DNA from: Inonotus obliquus
Taxonomy: Eukaryota; Basidiomycota; Agaricomycetes; Hymenochaetales; Hymenochaetaceae
Assembly (NCBI GenBank): GCA_032164295.1
Contig: JAJHTX010000002.1
Span: 2,728,001-2,792,000, forward strand
Reading direction: 5' to 3'
Length of the DNA: 64,000 bases
Shown: in pieces, positions 12,001 through 24,300 of the stretch
Layout of the letters: every line of letters starts with the position of its first letter
Numbering within the stretch: the first letter of the stretch is position 1
Notes under the pieces: generated by a model
Told to the model about the DNA's origin: nothing
Database searches by the model: none
The model's input: the letters and a program-made list of their open reading frames with translations, nothing else
Made by a program: the position numbers and the translations under genes

Positions 12001-12531
12001 ATATTTGCACACGCGAAAGCCTTCTGTAATTCATCGCGATTGCAAATCTTCTAATATCCTAATAACGTCAAAGGGTACTGCAAAGATAGCTGATTTCGGC
12101 TTAGCCAAGGTTAAGCAGTCGACACGGTCAATGGTTCGCAGCCTTGTGGGAACGGTGAATTGGCAGGCCCCAGAGCTATGGGTGGCCCACCCGAAATATA
12201 ACCACAAGGTGGACGTGTTTTCGTGCGCATGCGTGTACTGGGAGATACTGCAATGGCACAGTCCCAACATAAAGTTTCCCTGGGAGGTGGGTAGCGCCAT
12301 GTTCTCCGCCCCGTCCTATGCTAACTTCTGCGAAAGGGGATGAACGAGCACGCTATTTACGAAGCTGTCGGTCAGAAACGTCAGAGACCGACGGTCTCTG
12401 GATTGCGAAAGCTTTGGTGTCCGGATATCGTTGATCTCGTAGATACCATGTGGGCTCAAGATTCCCAACAACGTCCGACAATCTCCGAGGTTGTCGAAGA
12501 ACTGCAAAGAATCATCAAAGTATATCGATGA
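9044..12531 (+). CDS. protein kinase with two SAP-like motifs and a relocated ATP-binding lysine
   Basis: This is a nuclear-looking, TKL-like Ser/Thr kinase. The N-terminus (from 9044) is basic and disordered. A SAP-like motif follows (VLNRLRKDELVRLYSLGGL), then a long Ser-rich and very acidic region, then a second SAP motif (LIRLRRDDLVRLCEARELDV). SAP motifs bind DNA or chromatin. The C-terminal kinase domain has the loop GSGGFKDVYIGKF, VIHRDCKSSNIL, KIADFGLAKVKQ, NWQAPELW and SCACVYWEILQW. The usual VAIK lysine is missing: the sequence reads VAIAEF. A lysine instead sits in the glycine loop (FKDVY), as in WNK kinases. Introns are clear: 9555-9614, about 10067-10120, one joining EED to VYPEFD, one joining QLSL to MDIKELK, then RF/LGVS, a GTAAGTG...TTATAG intron and PWE/GMNE. 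The stop is TGA at 12529-12531. Its substrate is unknown. Confidence 0.88.
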
Positions 12532-12924
12532 GCCTCTCGTCTCGCCCAAATCCCTTCAAGGACTCCCGGGTATTGTTGCTATGTGTCTTTTGCGTTGCTT
12601 TTGTAATTCTGGAAATTCGTGTTTATTTTGGTCTTCCGGTGTTATCGTTCACACAAAATTATTCTCACATCAATTTGCAGCATATGCGCAGCATCATTTA
12701 GATAATACAAGTATCACTGTATTTTAGCCAGCAGCAATGAGCCACACATCACCTTTTTTTTTCGGATGCCGAAATGTATAAGTGAGAGTCGGTTGGGAGC
12801 GGAACTTACCTTGGACGGGCAGGACCTTCGATAGTATATACCTCCCGTAACTTCTTTTTCTTTGTTCTATCTCCTAGTGCGCACACATTCGACAACGAGA
12901 TAAGCAAAGGGCCGAGTCATACCA
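12532..12924. other. intergenic
   Basis: About 390 bp separate the kinase stop from the next plus-strand start. It contains a T-run near 12752 and no supported gene. It should hold the kinase 3' UTR and the aminotransferase promoter. Confidence 0.4.
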
Positions 12925-14712
12925 ATGACAGACTATCATATGTTGGAACATCATTTATCAGTTGAGGCGCAGACAAGGCTGGAAAACCCGATGAAAGCAA
13001 TTTTCAAGTTCGCGCAGAGTCGGAAAAACATGATAAGTCTTGCGAATGGTCAGTACTGATATGAGATCGAAATTGATATTGACCTTTACATGTCATCTAC
13101 ATAAACAGGAGATCCACACCCATCTCTTTACCCAATTTCACAGATTGATTTCAAAGTGCCAAGGTTGAGTGGTACGAATGCCGCCAGGTCTTGGATAACG
13201 GAAAATATACCAGATGAAGCGACTCAGACAATATCGTCGTATAGAGACCAACCATGTTCACTCAGCCTTCGAACTGCCCTTCAATATGGTGTTGGTGCAG
13301 GTTCATTGGAGCTGCGTCAAATCCTCGCCCAGCTGAATGCTTTGGTACATTGGCCGTCTGGAATCAATGCAGAAACCGGGCCAGCAGAACCGACAGTAAT
13401 CCTCACCCTCGGAAATGCGGATGCCCTTACGAAGTGCTTCCGCCTGTTGGGAACTCCAGGAGACACGTTTCTTGTAGAGGAGTTCTCCTTTCCCGGGATA
13501 ACAAATGCTCCTCTCGCGCAGGGCATTACGTGGGTGCCCGTGAGAATGGATAGGGAGGGGATTTTGCCGTACGTGTTGGAGGAGATCCTTGATTCGTGGG
13601 ACGAATCGAAGGGGAAGAAGCCACACGTCTTGTATATCATACCGTAAGCTCGGTTCGTACGTAGTTAACCAATCCTCTCAGTATTTCAAAAAGTTCGGGA
13701 CAGAATCCTACTGGAGGAACGCTTGGTACAGCCAGAAGACGGGAAATCTACCGAATTGCCAGCAAGCATGACCTTATAATTCTTGAAGATGGTCAGCTCT
13801 TCATGTTACTTGTTGACAGTTCGTAGCTAACGCTTGAACTAGATCCGTATTATTTCTTGCAGTACGACAAGGTGCAAGAAAGCGAGAAGGAGAGTTTCGA
13901 TGTCAAGGAGTTCCTTGAGAAGCTTCCCCCGACACTCCTTTCCATGGATACCGAAGGACGTGTTTTGAGAATCGACAGGTAAGACTTGCCCTATTGCCAA
14001 AGCACAAGCATCTTCTCACTTCTAGGACAATAGTTTCAGTAAGATTATCTTTCCGGGAATGCGACTCGGTTGGATCACAAGCAATCCAATGTTCGCATAC
14101 AAACTAGAAGTCCTCACAGACTCTTCCACACAGCATGCTCACGGCATCGGACAGGCTTTCATCGCAGAGTTACTCAGCGAAAGCGGGTGGGGATTTGAAG
14201 GATACTTCAAATGGGTTCGCAGCCTGTGTGTTGACTATCAACGCCGTCGCGATCTCTTCCTAAATGTTTTCCGTAAAGAGATGCGCAAATGCCAACATGC
14301 TACCGTGGAAACTCCGTGCGCGGGAATGTTCATTTGGATAGAGGTGCATTACGAAAATCATCATCGCTATCGTAACAATGCCTCCATCGGCAAGGAAGGA
14401 TCAATATCGAATATAGCGGAGTTGAATGACGAACTGTTTGAGAGAATTGCTGATAAAGGGGTCGTGGTCATGCCAGCCAAAACGTTTGCAATTGCGAATC
14501 ACACTGATAACAAGGGCCAAGATCTGATGCAAAACGTGCGCAGCTGTTCTTTTTCGCAGCATGGTAACCTAGCTGACCCTATACAGAGGCTCAACTTCTT
14601 CCGTGCCACGTTTGCAGGAGTCGATGAGGACATTGCCAAAGGCGTCAGCGTTGTCTGCCAGGAGATTAAAGCATTCTTTGAGCCAGTCCGCGAGTATAAT
14701 GGAAATCACTAA
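12925..14712 (+). CDS. PLP-dependent aminotransferase, Aro8 / 2-aminoadipate type
   Basis: This fold-type I aminotransferase belongs to the group of fungal Aro8 and mammalian kynurenine/2-aminoadipate aminotransferase. Members act on aromatic amino acids or 2-aminoadipate (lysine biosynthesis). The start at 12925 gives MTDYHMLEHHLSVEA. An intron then joins SLAN to GDPHPSLYPI. Further motifs are TLGNADALTKCFRLLG (cofactor-binding region), the junction IIP/CGQNPTGGTLG around a short intron after 13644, LIILEDDPYYFL with the conserved Asp and Tyr, and SFSKIIFPGMRLGW, whose Lys should form the Schiff base with PLP. The last exon (from about 14040) ends at a TAA at 14710-14712. The C-terminal part has an insertion rich in charged residues before the final fold. 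Exact substrate preference cannot be read from the sequence. Confidence 0.88.
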
Positions 14713-14754
14713 TTTGAGATGAAACGGTACTGGTTAGGTCCATACACTATCATA

Positions 14755-16659
14755 TCAGGGTTGACGTACAACATCCATGTTAAAAGGCAAGCAGAAATAT
14801 TGCCTATCGTTTGCCTGTCTAAATGACTCCCGCTCCTGTACCATCTCCTTGCGATATCTCTCAGCCTCTTCTTCGGTAAAGACGCTCTCAGTCATGTCAA
14901 CTATCTTCTCTAGAATTTCACGCGGAAGACGTGGGTCAAGTGAATCTTCGAGTGCTCTGATGATCCAGTCCCGTTGTTGTGGGGCGACGTCGCCTGTTGA
15001 AACGATAGGTGGTACGTCCGGATCCACAAGGTATAGCTCGAGAACACTTAGTCGTCCTCTCTCGGCGCCTTTCTGCAACCGCACTCCTTGGATGCGATGT
15101 TGATAGACATTCGGAAAGGCTATGGAAAGTCCCGAACGAAGATGTACGGACCCAATCACTTGATTACATTCGTCCCCACTTTGAAGCCCCCAGGTGCGCA
15201 GAGTAGCCCCAACATCATGAGGCATGAAATCTGAAGGGGCCGTAGTGGCCATCCGAAAGGTTATTTGAGCATCATCGATGCCCTCCTATTAGATTTGCGT
15301 CAGGAGAGGCAGAAGCTATTACTAGAAATAATCAACCCACCACTGATAGGCAATGAAGGCAACAGACACTGATTTGTTCGTTCGCCATGCCTTCTACATG
15401 CCATCTCGTGTCTGCGACTTCAGGCCGATCTTTATCCTTGGGAAAGAGGCAGTATGAGAGAATAGTGACTCAAAGACTTTAAACCGAGTTCACGAACGAG
15501 ATGGACATCAAACACCCTATGTATCACTTGAATTATCTGATTTTCGGTGAAGCGTACTTCGTGAGCGAAATGTAGGCTGCTGCCGGTGTACCCTGCATCA
15601 GGGATGTCAGGAATTTCAATAGGCCTGTACAGAGTCCAATGTCGTAGTTCGCGACTATGCGCCTCCCAAGCTTCCTCATCGCTGTCTTCGGGAGGATCAG
15701 GCTCATCCCAGACCCTATATCGATAGGTGCCTTGAATCCGCTGTGGCAAAGGATTGCTACGGTGCAGTGACGATAATACCCTTTCAAGCAGTTTAATCGA
15801 AAGTCCCAGACATCTTTGAACGTCGGAGTACAGGTCGGAAAGATCTGCATCTAAGCCATTTATGTACGACTGATAAATAGCACGGAGGGAGTCTGAGTGG
15901 ACAGATACGAGCGACGGCAGAGCCGTGTAATTGTCAGATCTGGAGAGGACGTCTAGGTGATGAATAAAGCTCTCGAGCTGCTCTGGATGCCGAAGAACGG
16001 ATCTGCCGTGGCGATAACTATGCGACAAAGGGTCTACCAGAAGGTCCCGTCCAGCCAAGTTCTTGGAGCCAGAGCGCAGGGAATCTATTTTTTGAAGGAA
16101 CGAGTCGCGTTCCAAGTCATTCATTAGGCTATCCGACTGCCAGATACGGTCGAAACAAGAAACCTGTCTGTGCAGGAAATGATAAATAAGAAGGAAAAAT
16201 AACGAAACGAGTATCAAGGAGCTCACATTCCATCTGTGGCATCACGAAATGCAGCATATCCAGCGAGTTCATTCAGAACATAATCAATCTGGGCTGGATT
16301 AGCTTGCGTATTTTATAAAGGAAGGCCTAATAACCTGATGCCTCGCAAGACCAGCTTCGATATTATTTGCCTCGGGTCCTACTTTCCAAGTTTTGTTCAA
16401 AGCTTCGTCGAACCAACGCTTTCTCGTCTCGGGGTTCTGGTATGCGTTCCACCAATCTGGCTTGGACCGAAGCTCTGCCGAGAGTCTAGTCATCGCCAGC
16501 TCGCACAACTGCAAAAGAAGGCTCGATCATTCTGTTTGTGGGACGGGCATAGACGCGAACCGTTCGAGGTTTCTCACCAACACCGAAGAGAAACTGGGAA
16601 CCGTTAATGAATGGATGAACGTAGGAAGCATTCTGTTGGTTCGCTGCTCGACGCCTCAT
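14755..16659 (-). CDS. DUF4246 family protein
   Basis: This belongs to a fungal family of unknown activity. From the ATG at 16659 it reads MRRRAANQQNASYVHPFING, then an intron joins EKPRT to LCELAMTRLSAELRSKPDWW, the usual N-terminal block. QVSCFDRIWQSDSL, RYRVWDEPDPPEDS and RPIEIPDIPDAGYTGSSLH follow. The core joins IQVIHRVFDVHL to DKDRPEVADTRWHVEGM across a 61-bp intron (GTTCGT...CCCAAG). Another intron joins CLHCLS to EGIDDAQITFRM. The tail has IAFPNVYQHRI, LYLVDPDVPPI, VAPQQRDW and EEAERYRKEMVQERE, the family's C-terminal signature, ending MDVVRQP. It is convergent with the aminotransferase, with only 42 bp between stop codons. Function is unknown. Confidence 0.85.
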
Positions 16660-16878
16660 GCTACTAGAGTTATAACGCTCCACACGAAGCAAGAGGAGCA
16701 CTATCCAGTGCTGGAAAAAATGGCTCTAATATGGCGGGAAGTAAGTGATCGTGTGACGAGAATAGCCGCGGTCGTTATGCGCGTGCCGGTCTGGTCGAGG
16801 AGGAGATCCTCAGTATTCACTTCCATGTATAAATCCGCTAACTGACCATCTCATTCCTTTCCTTTACCATTTTGCACA
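16660..16878. promoter_or_regulatory. divergent promoter, DUF4246 / EH-domain genes
   Basis: About 220 bp lie between the two outward-facing start codons (16659 minus, 16879 plus), so both promoters must share this space. The sequence CCATGTATAAATC near 16822 contains a TATA-like TATAAA about 50 bp before the plus-strand ATG. No other element is recognisable. Confidence 0.4.
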
Positions 16879-18652
16879 ATGGCTCCTGCAAACACTTTAC
16901 AGGACAGAATCAGGTTGTTCGAGGGGATGAACAACGGGCCAGTCAGACCACTGCAATCCAAGCTGCCCGTCAAGGACAGTCAGCCAAGCTATCCTCCCGT
17001 TCCGCGAGTGCGGCCATCTTCCCAAGCCAAAAGCTCTACTCCTTCTCCCGACTTCATGAGCGATCCAATTTCTCCGTTAGCATCGTCTTATGCCGTGATC
17101 AAACCGACAATACCATATGTGCCTCGAAAACCTCGTATAAAGTCTCCCTCGCCGTCGCCACCAAGCCTAGGATGCAATACTTCGCTCATCGATCTCAGGG
17201 ATTCTCAACTGGATGAACGGACGGAATGGCTCAAGATATCGGTAAGTTTCTTAAATTCATAGCTTCTGCGGCTGGCGGTTTACGAGTAGTGTTGGCGTTT
17301 TAGAGACCTCCCCTAGCACCTCCTCTTCCTCCACGCATTTCTTCACAAAACTCGGGCACATCAGCTTCTTCCTCATTGAAATCTTGGTCCTCTCAGACAT
17401 CGGCACCGGGAATGCAGTCACGGAGTTCTTCTAATTCACTGACTGTTGAACACACGTACCCACCTCTAGGCAGATCTGCCTCAAGTTCGAACATACGACA
17501 GCGTCAAGGCCACGTTTCCGCATCTTCAACCTCATCGTTCCACTCAGTTTCCTTATCGTCAGATGGCGACGCTGCCACAGATGTATCAGGCATGAATGCG
17601 AGTGGTTCCGTCTCGGGCTTTGTAGCCACTTATCCCATCGACAAGCGAAACGGTTCCGCAAGCGAATTGGATAAGGATCGAGACAGCGTTGACGATTCTT
17701 TCTCATTTGAAACAGTGTCATCGACGGATGTGGGTAGCCCAACATTATCGCTGACCCACGAATGGGAAAAGGACTTTTCTATTCATAAGGTCAAGCCTGA
17801 ACCCCCGAAGCTTCCATCGCGGAGAGCACCCCTGTTGTCTTCGTCTCCCAACTCAACAAACTCCTCCTTCGGTTCTCCTCCGCTTCTCCCTTCGCAGAAG
17901 GCGTCACCTACATTCAATGCTGCCCGCCGCGCCCCACCTCCACCTCCCTCCCGGATCACCAAGCCTCCGCCACAATCCACGTCGAGTCGAGCATCAGTCA
18001 TGTCAACTGCAACCTCGGCTTCGGATCGCTCGTCGATATTTAGTGCTGGTACCGTTACGACAGCGCACACGAGTATCGCCTCGTGTACACAGCTTTTCAG
18101 GCCAACGCCGGTGCCTCTACTCGCACGAAAACGCTACGAGGCTGTTTTCTTTGCGAATGTAAATGCACAGCGTCGATTAACAATTAGAAGGCTATCGCCA
18201 TCCGGTATCTCTACCCCATCGAGTCCCAATACTGCATCTTCAATGACGCCTCGCAAAGGCTGGAGAGGCGTTTCTGTGGATCTTGTCACAAATCCCGAGG
18301 AAAATCCCGTACTTTCTGCCGCGGACGATGAAGTGGAGTACAACAGGCTGGAAGGGCGCGTCATTAAAGTTATCTGGTCCGCATCGAGATTGTCCCCGGA
18401 GAAATTGAGGGATATATGGTTAGTCTCCGCGGTCACACCGATTCTATCATTAAAACTGAGTTCTCTCATCATAGGAATGAATGTGCATTTCCTGGGCAGA
18501 ACTACCTCGACAAGGATGCGTTTGCTAAGGGGATGTGGCGAATTGACGAAGAGCTACGACGTGTCCAGAGCATGCGTAGCTCAACGATGACCATGACGAG
18601 AAGTTCCTTTATGCCTCCTAAACGGACCATTTCAGGACCATTACTCCATTAG
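16879..18652 (+). CDS. EH-domain protein, Irs4/Tax4-like
   Basis: A large Ser/Pro-rich disordered protein has a single EH domain at its C-terminus. That layout and the domain sequence resemble yeast Irs4 and Tax4, which recruit and activate the PI(4,5)P2 phosphatase Inp51 and also affect autophagy. The start at 16879 gives MAPANTLQDRIRLFEGM. The middle contains proline-rich SH3-ligand-like runs (APPLPPRI, RRAPPPPPSRITKPPP). The EH domain is YNRLEGRVIKVIWSASRLS, then EKLRDIW, then across an intron (GTTAGT...CATAG, about 18419-18475) NECAFPGQNYLDKDAFAKGMW. The central W and the GMW/IDEEL pattern match Irs4-type EH domains. The stop is at 18650-18652. Another intron lies near 17242-17303. The role is inferred by family. 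Confidence 0.78.
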
Positions 18653-19661
18653 AATAGATACGATTTAATGCTTTCCTTGAGCTTGTAGTTGCGTTGCGCT
18701 TTCCGTTGATACCCTCTATCGATTACGGACTCTTATCCATCTTGCATTATGCCCGTGATGTCTCCCAGGTTATCTTTAGTTTCTTGCACGACCACTTAAT
18801 CCTCTAGATTCATCAAGGAGAAATGAAAATATCATGTTACTAGTATGTATATCGATCGAACGCAAACACCAATCCAGCTACACAGTTGCCTCGATCGCTC
18901 GTTGCAACTATAAACACACAAGTCAGTATTACGCTTGGGAGCCAGAAGCAATGGAGGGATAGTGCAGTCAGATAACGCGATGAATATCAACAAGTGCCGC
19001 GCCTCCTTCCGATTTGTACACGTGGAAGGTTGAATAGGTTTGGCATCGTGTCCGCCCATCGGTAAGAGTGTTCATCATGAAGAAAAGGAGGGTGAAGACA
19101 GAGGGTAGAATAAAAGAATCTGAGAGCTACGCACTGCAAGAAATTTGTCTCCTACATTGTTCTCCCTAACGATGGTCATAGCTGCAAGAAACCAAGTCAG
19201 TTACCGCCGGAACGACGACGGAGTCGGGATGAAAGGATGAAAGGATGAGCATCAGACAAGGCTGAAATTTGGGTGGTCCACACGATGAATTCAGAATGTG
19301 GTAAAGTTTAGTATGGTTTAATATCAAATCATCATACGCTCTCCTTCGTACGAATCGACATTTGAATGAGAAGAGACTTACCGTTCGCGTTCGTGATGGA
19401 CCGCAGGCAGGAAAGGCGCGATCGCATTCGAAATAAATTATTTTCTTTCCTTTCGCAACACGTGGTCGCCAAACTCAGATGGACAAACAACGACAAATAT
19501 CGTCTTCGAGAGCATTCCGTCGTCTTCCAGTCGTCTGGACTATGGTACCAGACAAACGATGAGCAATATCCCTTCACTCAGCATCTGCCTCTTACCTGCA
19601 CATTTCCATCTTGAACGAAGAAAAGTATACGACTCTCCAGCTTCTAGAAGATCCAGGCAAC
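18653..19661. other. 1-kb intergenic stretch with unassigned splice-like signals
   Basis: No gene can be built here with confidence. On the minus strand an ATG at about 19424 opens MRSRLSCLRSITNAN, followed by a good donor (GTAAGTC) at about 19379. A second open stretch near 19145-19185 reads NAMTIVRENNVGDKFLA in frame, and one near 19000-19060 reads DGRTRCQTYSTFHVYKSE, but no acceptor joins the last two. The plus strand also shows donor-like GGTAAGAG at 19060. It may be a small multi-exon gene, a 5' leader of FES1, or noncoding RNA. Confidence 0.3.
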
Positions 19662-21011
19662 ATGCAATCTCTTCTCCGATGGTCGATCGAGAATTCGGCG
19701 GGCGGTAACTCGCAGTCTACCCAAGATGGAACGCCGTCTCAGCAACCTCAGCAATCAAATCGCATCGATCCGGAGATCATAGATGCTATCCTAGGTCGTC
19801 CTGATAGCGTGCTTATGAAGGAAGCACTTGAGAAAGCAACGAACGAGCAGTCGAGCGAAGACACGAAGCTTCAGGCATTGGACGATCTCGAAATGGTGAG
19901 GTTTATATGTTTTCACTATTACAGGGAATTTATTTTGACTCCATACCGAAGCTGATAGAGCAGATTGACAATGCAAACAGTATGTCCTTGGCTTGAGTGC
20001 GAAAGACACTGAATGCTGATTGCGACTATATGCGTATAAAGATATCGAGAAAATGGGCATGTGGCCGACCATCCAGAGTATACTATCCTCTGATACGTCC
20101 AGTGATGCAATCAGGGCGGCGGTTCTATGGATAATCGGAACGGCTGTGCAAAATAACCCTGCAGCACAGAATGCGGTATGGTGGTTCCATTGCGGTATCT
20201 AACAGGAGTTCTAACTGACGTTTCCGCTCTACAGTACCTTTCCCTACCTGATTCACCACTCTCAATTATCCTTTCGCGTCTTTCTCCCAGTGAAGCATCT
20301 TCAGGGACACGTTCCAAAGCCGTTTATGCACTGAGCGGTCTTTTGAAACATAATGCTCGTGGCGTCAAATTACTCGAGGAGTCTGGTGGTTGGAAGGTAC
20401 TTAAATCCGCACTGGAAGGTTGGTTTGATATGATCTTTTGTGATGGTATTCTCTAATTAAGCTTCTGAGCAGACCCGGATATCACAGTCCGAAGAAAATC
20501 AGTTTTCCTTCTCAGTAGTCTCCTCCTACCGTCAGCTCAACTCTCCGGTTCTTCGTCTGAAACTTCAGGACCGCGGCTACATGGCAGAGAATCGGAAAGC
20601 CACGCGGTGCCTGAACATCCAAATTCACATGCGGGGATGACTACAGAGTCTACTGCCACGTCCGATGTTACCTCTTCCGCACTGCGGGAGCATGGAATTT
20701 CTGGTGATCTCGTTCAGGCACTTGTTAATCCGCTTCCTCATGGCAAGGATGGTGATCAAGAAGGGGATACCGATCTGGAGGAGAAACTCGTTCGGTAAGA
20801 TGCTTTATCGCTAGTGTGATGAAATGGATGTTAATGACTTTCTACTGTATTTAGATTGTTCTTCACGTATATGACTTTTGCTGGGGGACAGCTAGATCAG
20901 AGTGACAAGGAAGCATTATTGGGGTGGATCCGGGAACGGAGAGGGAGGGGAGAAGATTGGGACCTCCAAGCGCAAGAGTTAGACGCATTACAACAAAGTC
21001 TCAGCACGTAA
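19662..21011 (+). CDS. FES1: Hsp70 nucleotide exchange factor Fes1
   Basis: Fes1 (HspBP1 family) is an armadillo-like cytosolic factor that releases ADP from Hsp70 and helps direct misfolded proteins to degradation. The start at 19662 gives MQSLLRWSIENS, the characteristic N-terminus. Then come IDPEIIDAILGRPDSVLMK, DDLEM joined across an intron to LIEQIDNAN, IEKMGMWPTIQSILSSD, RAAVLWIIGTAVQNNPAAQNA, YALSGLLKHNARGVKLL and the ITVRRKSVFLLSSLL repeat region. A low-complexity Ser/Thr insertion follows (HAVPEHPNSHAG onward). The last exon encodes EALLGWIRERRGRGEDWDL, ending at a TAA at 21009-21011. At least five short introns are present. It is convergent with ATG9, with about 290 bp between stops. 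Confidence 0.92.
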
Positions 21012-21304
21012 AGACCTGTGATTCGTACCTGCATATCGCTACGATCGCAGCGCTGTGTGAACTAATAGGGCTCCATGAGATGTTTACTGCTTCAGTAGAG
21101 CTTGCTATAATGATCTTGTACAGCACACTCTTTCCGTGTGTCAGAGCTCCAGCACAGGATAAAAAGGTTGAAACTGACGTGTACAGGTCGTACTAATTTA
21201 TGAGTCTTTGCATTGTATTATTGCGATGACAATCGAATATATTACAGAAAAATCACAGCGTATATCTGCAGTCCATCAGTGCGCATCTAAGTCTCCACGA
21301 ATAT

Positions 21305-24300
21305 TTACATCAAGGTTGGCGCCCTTGTCCCATAAATCTGCGCGAGCAATCCAAGCATCCCACCATCTTCGACCGGACCATCCTGTTCCTGCCTTACCGT
21401 GGAATCTGGTGATAGACTCGTTCGACGTCCTCGCTGCATCTTCCCATCCACATACGACTCTCCCAGCTCACTTCGCACCTCACCTTCTTGGGCCAAGTCA
21501 CGAGAAGGCAAGGTACCCTCTGGATCAGCTGGGAATGGGTTGATAGCCGATTCAGTGAGACCTTCATCTTTGGTATGCAAGGTGGCTGTCGAATCGGATG
21601 CAGGAATGTTCACAGCTGTTGATTGCGAAGGTCCAGAAGAGTCCTTCGATGCGCTCTCTACGCGAATTGCCGGACCACGTCGTCGGATTGCGGCATTCTG
21701 ACTTTGACGAAGAGCACGATCGTATTCTTGCGCGCGTTCGGCCAAACGTTGTTCCATGGAGAGCCGACGTGCATGACCGGCTGGAGATTCACCGAATTGT
21801 CGTCGGGCTGCTGCATTTGCATATGTGAAGTCTGCCATTCGGCTGAGGTAGAGCGAACCTGCTGGATCAGCAGGCTGCCAATCGGGGTTGGCGGCCTTAC
21901 AAACATTCGGATTAATCTCGACTTTGAAAGCCAGTCTGGAAAAGGAGTACCTTGAAATTGAGGAAGCTCTTTTCCATCTTCCCCTCTTTTGACAAGAAAC
22001 GCTCCTCCCTCGCTTTCGTTGGAGCGCCAAACTTGAAAACAAGATAAGTTAGTACGATAAGCAAGAAGCTTCTTTTATTATTCGAAACCGTACATGCACA
22101 TTGCCATGCCGCTTAAAGTCGAACACCGCAAAGCTACACACATAGCCCAGTGTATCAACATGGACAGTGAATTCCCTGAAAAAGTCGATGATTGCCGGCG
22201 AACTCTTTGGTAGCGAGAAGCAAAGAACAAAAGGAGTGATGATCACGGATAATAGCTCTCGCGCGAATATCATGACTCTCATATCGAAGAGCTTTCCGAA
22301 TTCTTTGTGGACCTGCGAGTAACAAGTAAGGATGAGACTATAGGCTTGAGCAAAGAGTTGAAATGACATCACATACCTTTTGAGAGTGCAATTGACCTTT
22401 CCAGTCGTCTGGCATGTAGTGAGTATAATGGATGACTTCCATCATCAGCAGTTCGGGATCAAATATCCTGTTGTCTTCTGGGATCATACCGCGTGCTACA
22501 GCCAGAATAGAACCAAAAACAGTAAGATAAAATAGCACCGTTCTGTGCGGGGTTATTTCGAAGTGTGTGAATAGGTCCGGGTCAAGAACGGATGCAAGCG
22601 CAAGCACAGCAGCAAAGGACCCGGCGACAAACGATACGAACCTGTTGCACGAGAAATAAGGGAGAACAGGAAGAATCTAACTTTTCTAGGACATACCGCA
22701 TTACGAGAGCCACTTTTTCATTAGGAAACTGGCCTATGTACATGCTAGCCGCAGGGTAGGATTCGTCCAGCCTTCGCAAGAAGATGTGCGGAAGTTCGTT
22801 GAACTCGCGAAACTTCCACTTGGCGTAGAGGGTATAACTTCGACTACCGATGGATGACGGGTTCTTGTGGTACTCCTAGAAGAACGGCGTCAGGATTGAC
22901 TTTTCATATTTCAGAAGATGCTAACCTCGAAGTATCGGAAGAAGTAGTATAAGCAAAGATATAATACAATGAATGGTGCTAGGACTGCATTGAGTACACC
23001 CATGAAGATGAATCGGTGTCGAAGTCTGGGGTTGTTCGTTAGTCTGTCTGTCTTATCGGCACAGAGACTAGCAGCTCTTACTCCTGTATCAACGGTGTTC
23101 TGTTCTTCTCTTTCAAAAACACTTCTCGAACTCGCCCACTTGAATCAAATAGGTACCGCATAAGACAGATCCGCAAGTTGTGTTCAAGCGCAGTGCTCAG
23201 TGTCAAGCCGTTCCGCCCGTCCAGGTCGAGAAAGTTGGCCAAGAGGCTCGGTAGTGGGACCCGAAGGTCCAGCAGATCCTTGTTAAAGAGGGCAATCAAA
23301 TAATTTTCCTCTCGCATGATACGATTTGCTATGTCATGGGCATCCAGCTTCGCGGTGATTGATGAAGATGGGTTTTGTTGATTAATGGATGACAGTGCTG
23401 TTACAGGATTTTCCTCCCGTATTTGTTCTATGCGACGGACAATTTCCGGCCAAGAGATTGTTTGAATGTCTGCCTATAGTTCAAAGCGTAAGTGATGAAT
23501 ATTGACACAGTGCTGATGATGCGTACATCAGGAATACCGAGAAGATGCGTGTAGAACCGATACATGTCTACAAGTCTCATGATCTCAAAGGCATAGGAGA
23601 CTATTTGCAGAACGTAAAAGATTATGAAGAAAAGGAAGATAACGATAGTAGCTCCAGAAAGTCTACTCCAATATTCAGTCATTCGGTATGGTGTCGGACC
23701 AGCGTAGCTCACCGTGATACGCAACGCTCAACAATAACGTCTGATAGTCTTGTAATTCCCTCCGGTTTAATGCGGGAATAATCGATGCAGTTAAGAAGAA
23801 ACGTCGAGAAGGCGATAGTAAAGCCAATCGTTCTAGTAAACGAGAATTTAGGAATACACGGATGAAAGACTTAAAAGTTAAGACTTACAAAAGATGGAGT
23901 CCTCGGGCTAACGCAATGGAATATATCCCTTTACCCACGTAATAACGATAGACGTCTTGCAAGAATACATCCAGATCGTAAACATTGATCCAGTTCCACA
24001 GGGCACGTTCATACGCATCAAGACCTCTCATTTGCTTCCGCGGTGCTTGGTGTCGAGGTTCGACTATTGTCGGAGGGTCGATCTCAGAGGGTCGAGGAGG
24101 TAGGTGCAAATCATCCTCATTTGATACGGGAAGAAGTGGCCGAGTAATTCTCGAGCCTAACCTCAAGGGTTGCTTTCCCTTGTCCTTCAGCGGATGGGAG
24201 GAATGTCTCTTCGTGTGAGGCGTTGTTTCAATCATGAAGCTTTGAGGCACTTCGTCGTCTGAGTAGTCTTCCCGCGATTCTTGCTTCCGATCGAGTTTAT

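Noticed and set aside
15420..15500. Apparent frameshift in the DUF4246 gene between VRELGLKSLSH and TILSYCLFPKDK
   Set aside because: A 61-bp intron with donor GTTCGT and acceptor CCCAAG joins VFDVHL to DKDRPEVADTRWHVEGM in frame and restores the family pattern.
9044..18652. Secondary-metabolite gene cluster (kinase, aminotransferase, DUF4246)
   Set aside because: No synthase, P450 or dedicated regulator is present; the genes are ordinary neighbours.
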